19,037 nucleotides of DNA from Planctomycetota bacterium. Lineage in GTDB: Bacteria; Planctomycetota; Planctomycetia; Gemmatales; Gemmataceae. The DNA is taken from NCBI GenBank assembly GCA_016200155.1, contig JACQFG010000264.1, forward strand, positions 1 through 19,037, read 5' to 3'. The position numbers and the translations under genes were made by a program. Shown piece by piece: positions 6,628 through 13,985 of this stretch (positions are counted from its first letter, which is position 1; each line of letters starts with the position of its first letter). Under the pieces are notes generated by a model that was not told the origin of the DNA, made no database searches, and saw only the letters and a program-made list of their open reading frames with translations.

Positions 6628-8081
6628 TAGTCCGGCAACGCAACCTCCGGCATCGGGTCCTGACGACGCCGATCGACATTCCACAAACGAAAGCCGATAT
6701 CGACGCCCGCGTCCATCACGCGCTCCCGATCGATCTTGCCGTTGTTGTCCGCCAAATCGAATCCGACCGAATAGACGACGATGCCTTCCTTCGTGCGGCG
6801 ATAGCGCATCGGCTGCCCGTCGAACGGATCGGCCGGGATCACGTCGAGCAGCTTCGCCTTGACGAGGTCGTCGAGCGCCGCCGGCCAATCGTGCTTCGCA
6901 TGCCGGAGCCGATAGCGTTCGCAGGCCACGGCGACGAGAGCAGATCGCATCAATGCCTGCATTCGGCCCTCCCGCTGGCTGACCGTGGCCAATCCCGGCA
7001 AGAACAGGCGAGCAATAGGGTTCTTGATCTTTTTCAAATCGGCTTCCCAATCCTTCATCAAGGGCGCCCGTTCGTGATAGGGCTTCTTCGAAATTTCGAC
7101 GGCGCGATTCATCAGGCGCAGCAATTCTGGATAGCTCTTGAGAGCCGTGGAGGGATAGCGATCGGCCAGCCAGAGTTCGATGTTATCCCAGGTATTCCCG
7201 ACATTCATGCGCATCCCCATGCTCAGCCAGCCGGCTTCGACCTTGCCTGCGCGGATGTTCTCGAAGAGGTGATGATACCCGGCCCGTTCGCCGCGCATGG
7301 CGTTGACGAGCGGCGTCTCCTTGATTTCCCGGTCGAGCGCCACTTGCATCGCGACCAGGCTTGCCTCCGAGGCCGGCCCCTGGGCAAGGACGCGCTCCAG
7401 CGTGACGGTGCTCGCATTCTGAAAGGCCAACCGGATCAGGACCGCCATCAGGAAGGGATCGTCCTGAAACGATCGTCCCGCCGTCAGAATTGCACGACAG
7501 GAATCGATCGCCTTGTCGGTCTCGCCCTCCTCGGCCAACAGCATGGCATCGTGTTGCAGCCAGTCCATGACGCGGCGGGCTTCTTGATGATCGGGAATCA
7601 GCGTGCAGATGAAGTTGTCGGCCAAGGTAATCGGGAATCGCCCGCGCGGCATATCCTTGAGCTTGCGCGCCTCCGCGACCGGCCCCGCGATCTTGGCCAG
7701 CTCGGTCTTCAATAGTTCGAGCTGCTGGCTGTTGAGCTGCGCGTTCGGCGGCAGGTTCTCGAAGATCTTTTCATAGTTCTTCGCTCCCGCAACCGGCCCG
7801 CCTCCCTTGCGTCGAACCGCGTTGATGTGCAAGGCCGCATTGTCCTCATCGGCGATCTGCGGCCGATCGGCTTCCAGCTCCGTCAGCTTCCAGCGCGGCA
7901 AATCGAGCGCCGCCTCCGCTTCCGCTTCCTCCCACGCGGCATGCGTCGACCATGCCGTGTAGCCCCAGTACAGCAGCGGCACGCCGATCAGCAGCGCGAG
8001 CGCCGCCAGGACGATGCGCCAACGGCGTCGGCGGCGCGGAAGGACTGGTGATAATGCCGGCGTTGGTGCTGGCGTGCTCAT
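6627..8081 (-). CDS. Membrane-anchored conserved protein, paralogue 2 of a tandem pair
   Basis: 484 residues, same length as the upstream neighbour. A short Pro-rich start and a basic patch (RRRRRWR) precede one transmembrane helix (about 22-42), giving a signal-anchor with the body outside the cytoplasm. Shared landmarks are ALHIN, KIFE.LP.N.QLN, ARKLKDMPRGRF, ITAGRSF-type, TLERVLAQG, AMRGERA and the C-terminal ADPFDGQPMRYRRTKEGIVVYSVG...DIGFRLW. That C-terminal block is common in large planctomycete exported proteins and resembles the end of pseudopilin-like proteins. No catalytic motif is seen. ATG 8081 lies five bases past the upstream stop with GAGGA in the stop region, implying translational coupling; a TTG at 8090 would overlap it. 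Function unknown. Confidence 0.75.
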   Translation of the reverse strand: MSTPAPTPALSPVLPRRRRRWRIVLAALALLIGVPLLYWGYTAWSTHAAWEEAEAEAALDLPRWKLTELEADRPQIADEDNAALHINAVRRKGGGPVAGAKNYEKIFENLPPNAQLNSQQLELLKTELAKIAGPVAEARKLKDMPRGRFPITLADNFICTLIPDHQEARRVMDWLQHDAMLLAEEGETDKAIDSCRAILTAGRSFQDDPFLMAVLIRLAFQNASTVTLERVLAQGPASEASLVAMQVALDREIKETPLVNAMRGERAGYHHLFENIRAGKVEAGWLSMGMRMNVGNTWDNIELWLADRYPSTALKSYPELLRLMNRAVEISKKPYHERAPLMKDWEADLKKIKNPIARLFLPGLATVSQREGRMQALMRSALVAVACERYRLRHAKHDWPAALDDLVKAKLLDVIPADPFDGQPMRYRRTKEGIVVYSVGFDLADNNGKIDRERVMDAGVDIGFRLWNVDRRRQDPMPEVALPD

Positions 8082-8086
8082 CGACC

Positions 8087-9541
8087 TCAATCCTCAAGGG
8101 GAATCAACACGGGCGGCAACGGCGACTGGCGACGTGCGTGCTCGCTCCACAGACGAAAGCCAACATCAAAGCCCGGCGTGTCCGGGGGCCGCTTGTGGTC
8201 GATGCGGCCCCCGTTATCCGTCTCGTCGTTGCCGATCGAGTAGATGACGACAAAGTCCTTGTTTCGCCGGTAGCGCAGCGGCTGACCGTCGATCGGGTCG
8301 AGAGGAACTGTGTCGAGCAGTTTTGCCGTCACAAGTACGTCGAGGGATTCGGGCCATTGCTGTCCCGGGTGCTTGAGCCGATAGCGCTCGCAAGCTATCG
8401 CCGCCAGCGCAGTTCGCAACGTGGCCTGGCTTCGGCATTCCTTGCTGATGAACTTGCCGAGGCCTGGTATTTTCATGAGAAGAGGATTGGCACTGCTGGC
8501 GCGTGCTTGTTCCCAATCGGGTACTTTCTTGCGTTGTTCATGGAGGGGCAGCTTGGCGATCTCGACCAGCCGGGTCATGTGCTGCAACTGTTCCGGATGG
8601 TAATGGACCAAGCTCGATGGAAAGGCATCCTCCAACCATTCCGACATCGATGCCGGCTTGCGTTGGAAATAATGGCGGATTGCATCGGGCTTGGCCTTGC
8701 CCGTGCGAACGTTGTCAAACATCAAATGAAACTCCGCTCTCTCACCGCGCAGAGCACGGAGCCAGTCGCTTTCCTTCCTTTCTCGTTCGAGGAGGGACTG
8801 CATGGCCTCCAGACATGTGTCCGAGGCAGTCCCTTGCGCCAGGACGCGCTCCAGCGTTATCATCGAATGAACCTGATGTGCGATGCGGGCGAGATGCGTG
8901 GTCAAAGTCAAGTCATCAGAAAAAGAGCGGCCGGCGTTCAGTAGAGCCTGGCATGATTCCACGGCTCGGTCCAGTTCGCCGTCCTGGGCCAGCGCGTATG
9001 CGTCGTGTGGCAGCCAATCCCGGAGCCGAAGCGTGCCTTCAATTCCCGGAACGAGCATCACGCCCTCGTCGTCCATCGAATGGTTGAATCGGCCGCGCGG
9101 CATGTCCTTGAGCTTGCGTGATTCGTCCACGAGATTGGCGATCGGAGTCAACCCTGTTCGGATCGTGCGGATCTGCTGATCATTCAACTGAACATTCGCC
9201 GGCAACTTCTCGAAAATCTTGTCATAGTTCGGCTGGGTGGTTACGCCCGACCCGCGCGGCGCTTTGTTCATGATTGAGTTGATATGCAGGGCGGAGTTTT
9301 CATGTTCGGGAATTGCCGACCGATCCGCCTCAATTTCGCGGTATCGCCAGCGCGAGTCAGAGCGATCAGTGTCCGCGATGGCGTCGTTCCAGTTTTGATA
9401 CGCCCGATAAGACGAATACGCCCAGTAGAGCAGCGGCACGCCGATCAACAGCGCGAGCGCAGCCAGCACGATGCGCCAACGGCGTTGGTGGGGTGGCGCG
9501 CCGGGCGTTTGCGGTGTCAAGGTCAGGCGTGGTGGTTCCAT
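8087..9541 (-). CDS. Membrane-anchored conserved protein, paralogue 1 of a tandem pair
   Basis: 484 residues, encoded directly upstream of its paralogue. The cytosolic start (MEPPRLTLTPQTPGAPPHQ) leads to a basic RRWR and one transmembrane helix, then a large extracytoplasmic helical body. Landmarks shared with the paralogue include SALHINS, YDKIFEKLPANVQLN, SRKLKDMPRGRF, LLNAGRSF, TLERVLAQG, LRGERAEFH and the terminal LDPIDGQPLRYRRNKDFVVIYSIG...DVGFRLWSEHARRQSPLP. Outside the anchor helix the two diverge strongly, whereas the anchor is identical in protein and nearly so in DNA. ATG 9541 is chosen to match the paralogue's N-terminal length; GAGAAG upstream is only a fair ribosome site. Function unknown, probably envelope-associated. 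Confidence 0.75.
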   Translation of the reverse strand: MEPPRLTLTPQTPGAPPHQRRWRIVLAALALLIGVPLLYWAYSSYRAYQNWNDAIADTDRSDSRWRYREIEADRSAIPEHENSALHINSIMNKAPRGSGVTTQPNYDKIFEKLPANVQLNDQQIRTIRTGLTPIANLVDESRKLKDMPRGRFNHSMDDEGVMLVPGIEGTLRLRDWLPHDAYALAQDGELDRAVESCQALLNAGRSFSDDLTLTTHLARIAHQVHSMITLERVLAQGTASDTCLEAMQSLLERERKESDWLRALRGERAEFHLMFDNVRTGKAKPDAIRHYFQRKPASMSEWLEDAFPSSLVHYHPEQLQHMTRLVEIAKLPLHEQRKKVPDWEQARASSANPLLMKIPGLGKFISKECRSQATLRTALAAIACERYRLKHPGQQWPESLDVLVTAKLLDTVPLDPIDGQPLRYRRNKDFVVIYSIGNDETDNGGRIDHKRPPDTPGFDVGFRLWSEHARRQSPLPPVLIPLED

Positions 9542-9872
9542 GTACTTCTCGGCGCAAAGGAAAGCACTTTGATGATCGCCGATCTGCTGCACGATTGCAA
9601 GAAAGTATTCCTGGCGCACCCACGGCAAGGTCCGGGCTCGGCTCGCCTTGCAACTCTTGCGTCCGTCGGTCGGCAGGTAGGAAAACTTTACAAAATCCGT
9701 GCATGCCGGTCGTAGCGATTCGTCGTCACCGCTGCATTCCGCAAGTCTCGTTCAAGCCGCAGGTTCGGGCCGCCTTTCAACAGAAAATGACTGGGCACGT
9801 CCAGCTTGGCTCATGTTTTGCTTTTAGAGTTGCGTTAAGCGTCGCCATCGACCAGATAAACTGGGCGACTCC

Positions 9873-9946
<74 letters not shown>

Positions 9947-9955
9947 GAGACGGAC

Positions 9956-10939
9956 ATGCACAAGCGAATGACGCTCTGGTTGGCCCTGATCGCCATCGCC
10001 TCCATGGGGGCCGAGTATCGCACGCCGAACTTCGTCGTCAGCGCGGCCAACGCTCAGATCGCGCAGCAGGTCGGGCAGTGGGCGGAGCATTATCGCAAGG
10101 AGAAGGCGGTCCTGTGGCTCGGCCGCGAGATGCAGCAATGGCCGCAGCCTTGCCCGCTGCGCGTCACGGTGTCGATGGATGGGCCGAGCGGGGCGACCGA
10201 GTTCACCTTTGGCCCCGGCGGCGTCAACAGCCAGCGGATGCAGATTCAAGGCCCGCTCGATCGGCTCATTTACAGCGTTTTGCCTCACGAGATCACGCAT
10301 ACGATTTTCGCCTATCACTTCAAATCGCCGGTGCCGCGCTGGGCGGATGAAGGCGGCTCCGTGATCTCCGAGGACGACGCCGAACGCGATCGGCACGACA
10401 AGCTCGTCCGCAGCATCCTCAACCAACGCCAGCAGATCCCGATGCGGACCCTGCTCGGCTTGAAAGAATATCCGCAGCAGGTGATGTGTTTGTATGCCCA
10501 GGGTTTCTCCATCAGCGACTACCTCGTCAAACGCAGCAACCGCCAGCACTTCCTCAACTTCGTCGGCGCCGGCATGCAGCACGGCTGGGACCAGGCGACC
10601 AAGTCGTACTTCGGCCACAACAGCGTCGAGGAGCTGGAGCAGGCCTGGCTGCTGCATCTGCGCGACACGAAGAAACAGCCGGGCGTCCAGGTCGCGGCCG
10701 CGGCGACAACTCCCCCCTCGCCTCCCGCCGGAACGCAGCCCAACGCCAACTTCATGGGCGTGGCGAACGGCAAGACCGTGCGGATGACGGTCCCGCCGAC
10801 GCAGCCGGCCGAGCCGCAACCGGTGGTGCGCGGCGCGATGCCGGCCCCGGTGCAAACGACGTGGCAGCCGGGCGTGCGATTAGAGGCGCCGGTGCCGATC
10901 AATCCGCCGCTGCCGCGCATCCCGGCGTACATGCCGTGA
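9956..10939 (+). CDS. Exported zinc metallopeptidase (peptidase MA-like gluzincin)
   Basis: 327 residues. The signal peptide is MHKRMTLWLALIAIASMGA. The catalytic signature is VLPHEITHTIFAYHF with HEITH at 111-115, followed by RWADEGGSV where E132 is the likely third zinc ligand. HExxH with ADEG about 17 residues later is the arrangement of peptidase MA-like/DUF1570-type gluzincins. An N-terminal beta strand (EYRTPNFVVSAAN) and a GPGG loop fit that fold. After ~235 the chain becomes Pro/Ala/Gln-rich with PTQPAEPQPVV and PPLPRIPAYMP, a disordered tail. It likely acts in the periplasm or at the surface. GGAGACGGAC before ATG 9956 is a good ribosome site, abutted by the heptamer array. Confidence 0.85.
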   Translation: MHKRMTLWLALIAIASMGAEYRTPNFVVSAANAQIAQQVGQWAEHYRKEKAVLWLGREMQQWPQPCPLRVTVSMDGPSGATEFTFGPGGVNSQRMQIQGPLDRLIYSVLPHEITHTIFAYHFKSPVPRWADEGGSVISEDDAERDRHDKLVRSILNQRQQIPMRTLLGLKEYPQQVMCLYAQGFSISDYLVKRSNRQHFLNFVGAGMQHGWDQATKSYFGHNSVEELEQAWLLHLRDTKKQPGVQVAAAATTPPSPPAGTQPNANFMGVANGKTVRMTVPPTQPAEPQPVVRGAMPAPVQTTWQPGVRLEAPVPINPPLPRIPAYMP

Positions 10940-10942
10940 GGA

Positions 10943-10996
10943 CCTGAGCCCGAAGCGCAAGCGAGGGACGTGCCTCACTTGCGCTTCGGGCTCAGG
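10943..10996. repeat. 24-bp-stem hairpin, CTGAGCCCGA family
   Basis: CCTGAGCCCGAAGCGCAAG starts the left arm and the right arm ends CTTGCGCTTCGGGCTCAGG. The full arms are 24 bp with one mismatch around a six-base loop GACGTG. It lies between the convergent metallopeptidase and dehydrogenase genes, four bases from each, so it is well placed as a bidirectional terminator. A related hairpin sits at 11793-11848 on the other side of the dehydrogenase. Confidence 0.75.
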
Positions 10997-11000
10997 TTGA

Positions 11001-11780
11001 TCACCAAAGCGTATAACCCCCATCGATGACTAGCGCCGCGCCGGTCATGTAGCGCGACGCATCGCTGGCGAGATACAGAGCGAGCGGGCCGAGGTCTTCG
11101 GGCTGGCCGAAGTCGCCGAGCGGGATCTGGGCGCGAAATGTCGCGATCACTTCGGGGTGCAGCTTCGACCAGCGCTGGTTCGGCTCGGTCATGAAGCCGC
11201 CGGGCAAAATCGCATTGACCGTGATCTTGTGCGGGGCCCAGTCGGCGGCCGTCGCGCGCGTGAATTGCAAGAGAGCGCCTTTTGACGTCTCGTAATGTCG
11301 GCCCGCGATGCCGCGGCCTGCGACGAGGCTGTTGATCGAGCAGATGTTGATGACGCGTCCCCCGTTGCCGCGCTCGATCATTGATTTGCCGATCATCTTG
11401 GTGCAGAGAAAGGCGCTGGTCAGGTTCAGGTCCATGAGCGTCCGCCATTTTTCGAGAGGCATGTCCTCGGTCGGGATGTTCTCGCGTCGGCCGCCGACGT
11501 TGTTGATGAGAATATCGATCGGGCCGAACGACAGCGCTGTCCCACACGCCTTCTCGCACTCCTCCGGAACACCGACGTCCGCCTGAACGAGCGACGCCTG
11601 CCGGCCCAGCGCCTTGATGTCCTCGGCGGTCTTTTCGAGGCTCGGCACATCCCGGCCGACGAGGATGACGTCGGCGCCGGCATCGGCGATGGCGAGGGCC
11701 ATCTCGCGGCCGAGTCCACGGCTGCCGCCGGTGATGAACAGTCGTTTGCCGTTGAGCCGAAAGCGATCGAAGATGCTCAT
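11001..11780 (-). CDS. Short-chain dehydrogenase/reductase (classical SDR)
   Basis: 259 residues, the standard SDR length. It has a TGGSRGLG nucleotide-binding motif at 17-24, a DV pair after strand 4 (QADV), NNVGG at 93-97, N119 in LNLTSAF, S148/S151 in ICSINS, and the catalytic YETSK (Y163, K167). The ending DASRYMTGAALVIDGGYTLW is typical of FabG and gluconate 5-dehydrogenase-like SDRs. It reduces or oxidises a carbonyl/hydroxyl with NAD(P)(H); GRD after strand 2 suggests NADP(H) is possible, but the substrate is not evident. It is cytosolic. ATG 11780 has GAGG seven bases upstream. The gene stands alone between two related hairpins. Confidence 0.92.
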   Translation of the reverse strand: MSIFDRFRLNGKRLFITGGSRGLGREMALAIADAGADVILVGRDVPSLEKTAEDIKALGRQASLVQADVGVPEECEKACGTALSFGPIDILINNVGGRRENIPTEDMPLEKWRTLMDLNLTSAFLCTKMIGKSMIERGNGGRVINICSINSLVAGRGIAGRHYETSKGALLQFTRATAADWAPHKITVNAILPGGFMTEPNQRWSKLHPEVIATFRAQIPLGDFGQPEDLGPLALYLASDASRYMTGAALVIDGGYTLW

Positions 11781-11792
11781 GGGTGCCTCGGA

Positions 11793-11848
11793 ATCTGAGC
11801 CCGACGCGTAAGCAAGGGAACTTCCTCGCTGGCGCGTCGGGCTCAGAT
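11793..11848. repeat. Second CTGAGCCCGA-family hairpin
   Basis: ATCTGAGCCCGACGCG (left) pairs exactly with CGCGTCGGGCTCAGAT (right). Inner arms TAAGCAAGG / CCTCGCTGG continue the stem imperfectly around GAACTT. It shares the CTGAGCCCGAMGCGYAAGC core with 10943-10996. It lies between the stop of the secreted protein gene (11852) and the dehydrogenase start. Confidence 0.7.
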
Positions 11849-11851
11849 GTT

Positions 11852-12610
11852 CTATTTGCTTTTGAGCAAACCGCCGAAGCCGAGGCGAATCTCTTTGGTG
11901 TCAGCCGCCTTGACGATGGACGCATTGGCCTTGGCCAGGAGATCGCGTTCGATCGACGGGCGCCACTGTTTCATGGTGCGATGGGTGGCGGCGCCGATGA
12001 GCTTGGCCGCGTCGCCGCCGACGACGTTGACGTGCTCGAAGACAAGTTTGTCGTAATCGATCTTCGCCGACGTGACGCGCAGGCGCAGGATGAAGTCGGG
12101 CAGGTTGTTCTTGTCGAGTTCGACCTTGAGCGTGTTCTCACATTCCATGTCGAGCTTGACCTGAGCGCGAGCGCGGACGCTGCCGCTCCAGAGCCGAGCG
12201 CCCGATTCCCAGTTCTGCTGGTCGTAGTAGACGCCCATCTGGAAGGTCAGATGGACCTTGAACGTCTGCCTCTCGGCGTCGATGTTCTTGACGTCGTATA
12301 TTTTCAGATCCAGCGTGCGCGGCAAATCCTGGGACGAGATGATCAGCTTGCGCCATTCGCCGTGGTTGCGCGGGGAGCGCATGACCTGCGGCTTGACGCC
12401 GCGCCATTTGACGCCGACAGGGACCTGTACTTGATGGTCCCAGTTGTCGATCTTTTCGTGAAGCGTCGCGGGCATGGCGCCGACGAGGATCGGCTTGAGC
12501 GCCTTGGCGAGCTGGTCAAACGGCTCGTCCTTCTTCGCGGCCGGCTGGGCAGGCAGCGCCGGCGTGGCAAGCAGCACAAGCAGCAGAATCGCGACAATCG
12601 GACGCAGCAT
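11852..12610 (-). CDS. Exported protein of unknown function
   Basis: 252 residues. MLRPIVAILLLVLLATPALPAQPAA is a clear Sec signal peptide with a cleavage site near 20-22. The mature part is soluble with alternating beta strands (TLDLKIYDVKNIDAERQTFKVHLTFQMGVYYDQQNW; SGSVRARAQVKLDMEC). The pattern suggests a lipid-binding-like or tubular beta fold, but no family is recognised. A helical C-terminal half (AAKLIGAATHRTMKQWRPSIERDLLAKANASIVKAA) follows. ATG 12610 is supported by GGAG five bases upstream; the frame is open further up but crosses a structured repeat and lacks protein-like composition. It probably works in the periplasm. Confidence 0.7.
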   Translation of the reverse strand: MLRPIVAILLLVLLATPALPAQPAAKKDEPFDQLAKALKPILVGAMPATLHEKIDNWDHQVQVPVGVKWRGVKPQVMRSPRNHGEWRKLIISSQDLPRTLDLKIYDVKNIDAERQTFKVHLTFQMGVYYDQQNWESGARLWSGSVRARAQVKLDMECENTLKVELDKNNLPDFILRLRVTSAKIDYDKLVFEHVNVVGGDAAKLIGAATHRTMKQWRPSIERDLLAKANASIVKAADTKEIRLGFGGLLKSK

Positions 12611-12624
12611 GAGGTCTCCGAATT

Positions 12625-12680
12625 GGCCCGCCATTCCAGGCGGGCGTCCCGATGGCCCCGCCCGGGATGGCGGCCTATAA
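12625..12680. repeat. Nested palindromic element upstream of the exported-protein gene
   Basis: The plus strand begins GGCCCGCCATTCCAGGCGGG and ends GGGATGGCGGCCTATAA; GCCAT/ATGGC outer arms enclose GGGCG/CGCCC inner arms. The ending resembles the hairpin at 5754-5771 (ATGGCGGGCTATAGG). It lies in the 5' leader of the minus-strand gene starting at 12610. Confidence 0.45.
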
Positions 12681-12756
12681 GACGAACGCGCGCAGCGCAA
12701 TCTCTTGCGCTACATCGACCGCCGGCGCGGTCCACCTTCATCCTATCCTGGCACAG

Positions 12757-12847
12757 CCGCCGTAGGGACAAGCTGCTAGCTTGTCCCGAAAGTGCGAGGC
12801 AGCTTTTGCGAGTGCCGGGACAAGCTAGCAGCTTGTCCCTACGGCGG
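12757..12847. repeat. 91-bp REPIN-like inverted repeat with perfect 32-bp arms
   Basis: The arms begin CCGCCGTAGGGACAAGC (12757) and are exact reverse complements over 32 bases, separated by 27 bases (12789-12815). Each arm is itself nearly palindromic: GGGACAAGCT and AGCTTGTCCC flank GCT. The element can therefore fold as one long hairpin or as two small ones. This is the architecture of a REP doublet (REPIN) or a small non-autonomous element. No transposase is nearby. Confidence 0.8.
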
Positions 12848-13148
12848 AATCAACTGATTGCGGCTGGGCCGCGCTGGGTTTTCCGTGGTGCCTTCTACTC
12901 CATTGCACCACGAATTGAGCTTGATTGCAAAGTCAGTTGGTGTGCCCGGTAGTGGGTAGGGGGGTAGTGGTAGTAGGGGGGCCTGGGAGTAGGACTTCCC
13001 ATCCGGGTGTTGTCCGCCTGACACCCCTTCGAGTTGGGGAGTCCTTCGGTTTTTTGCCGCAACGTCCAGTGAATCAATCGGTTGCAACGAGGAGGGGAAT
13101 TCCCACATGGAACTCCCCTCCGCAGGGGATGGTGGAAAATCCCCTGAG
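12848..13148. other. Non-coding stretch with G-runs and tandem hairpins
   Basis: This 301-bp gap between minus-strand genes has no credible ORF. On the plus strand it holds a G-rich tract (GGG, GGGGGG, GGGGGG and GGG runs, about 12956-12987) that could form a quadruplex. At 13091-13121 there is a hairpin with 13-bp arms and one mismatch (GGAGGGGAATTCC and GGAACTCCCCTCC). At 13123-13146 an exact 8-bp hairpin (CAGGGGAT and ATCCCCTG) lies directly after the stop of the minus-strand dehydrogenase, where it could act as its terminator. Confidence 0.5.
13020..13055 (+). terminator. Candidate intrinsic terminator on the plus strand
   Basis: GACACCCC (13020-13027) and GGGGAGTC (13036-13043) pair in seven of eight positions. 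Six bases later comes a run of six T (13050-13055). No plus-strand gene lies upstream within this gap, so if real it would end an unannotated transcript. The stem is short and mismatched, and the T-run is offset. Confidence 0.25.
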
Positions 13149-13937
13149 TCAGGGGGGCGGGTCCTTCGTCCCGCCCTTGCCCGCCTTGCCGGCGAGGGCG
13201 CGGGCGATCAGCCATTCGGGCATCCAGGCGGCGAGTTTGATGAGCAGCGTGGTCTGCCAGGGAAAGTTGTAGGTCTTCTTCTTGCGAGCCAGGGCGCGCA
13301 CGATGAGCTGGGCGGCACGGTCGGGCTTGAGCAGAAAGGGCATCTTGAATGGGTTGTGCGCCGTCATCGGCGTTTCGATGAAGCCCGGGCAGACCGTCGT
13401 CACATGGACGCCGCGGCCGCGGAGCTGCATGCGCAAACTGTCCATGTAAAAGCTGACCGCCGCCTTGCTGGCGCAGTAGCCCGATTCGCCCGGCATCGGC
13501 AGATAGGCGGCCAGGCTCGAGACCGCCGCGAGATGGCCTTTGCCGCGCTGGAGCATTTCGGGCAACACCGCCTCGATGGCGTAGACGACGCCGAGCGTGT
13601 TAACGTTGAACATGCGCACGATCTGGTCGGTGTTGAGCGGTTCGATCGTGGTCGGATAGCCGACGCCGGAGTTGGCGATGAGCAGATCGACGGGCCCGAG
13701 CTGATCGCGCAGGCTGTGGATGGCGGCGACGGTCGGGCCGCGCTCGGCGACGTCGGCAACGGCGCAGGCTGCCTTGCCGCCGGCGGCCTGGATTTCCTGA
13801 ACGAGGGCGTCGAGCCGATCCTGGCGGCGTGCGAGGACGCCGACCGCACACTGCTGGGCGGCGAGCGTTTTGGCCAGCTCCCAGCCGATCCCGCTGGATG
13901 CGCCGGTAATGATCGCGACCTGATTGGCGAACGACAT
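13149..13937 (-). CDS. Short-chain dehydrogenase/reductase with C-terminal hydrophobic helix
   Basis: 262 residues. TGASSGIG at 11-18 binds the nucleotide, LARRQDR after strand 2 suggests NADP(H), ANSGVG replaces NNAG, and N-V-N-T plus VSSLAAY and YCASK provide the Asn-Ser-Tyr-Lys tetrad. After CPGFIETPM the C-terminal part (LARKKKTYNFPWQTTLLIKLAAWMPEWLIARALAGK) has a long amphipathic/hydrophobic segment, as in the DltE/YqjQ-like SDRs and membrane-associated ketoreductases acting on lipid substrates. Substrate unknown. ATG 13937 starts the Rossmann strand directly, but no Shine-Dalgarno is visible (CAGTTTCCCC precedes it). The gene lies 48 bases after the HEAT-protein stop. Confidence 0.88.
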   Translation of the reverse strand: MSFANQVAIITGASSGIGWELAKTLAAQQCAVGVLARRQDRLDALVQEIQAAGGKAACAVADVAERGPTVAAIHSLRDQLGPVDLLIANSGVGYPTTIEPLNTDQIVRMFNVNTLGVVYAIEAVLPEMLQRGKGHLAAVSSLAAYLPMPGESGYCASKAAVSFYMDSLRMQLRGRGVHVTTVCPGFIETPMTAHNPFKMPFLLKPDRAAQLIVRALARKKKTYNFPWQTTLLIKLAAWMPEWLIARALAGKAGKGGTKDPPP

Positions 13938-13985
13938 GGGGAAACTGTATCGGGACGAAAGGGGCCGACAAGAGTGCAGTCAGGG

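Noticed and set aside
12940..13030. tRNA or known riboswitch in the G-rich gap
   Set aside because: No cloverleaf, T-loop GTTCRA pattern or recognised aptamer core could be aligned by eye.
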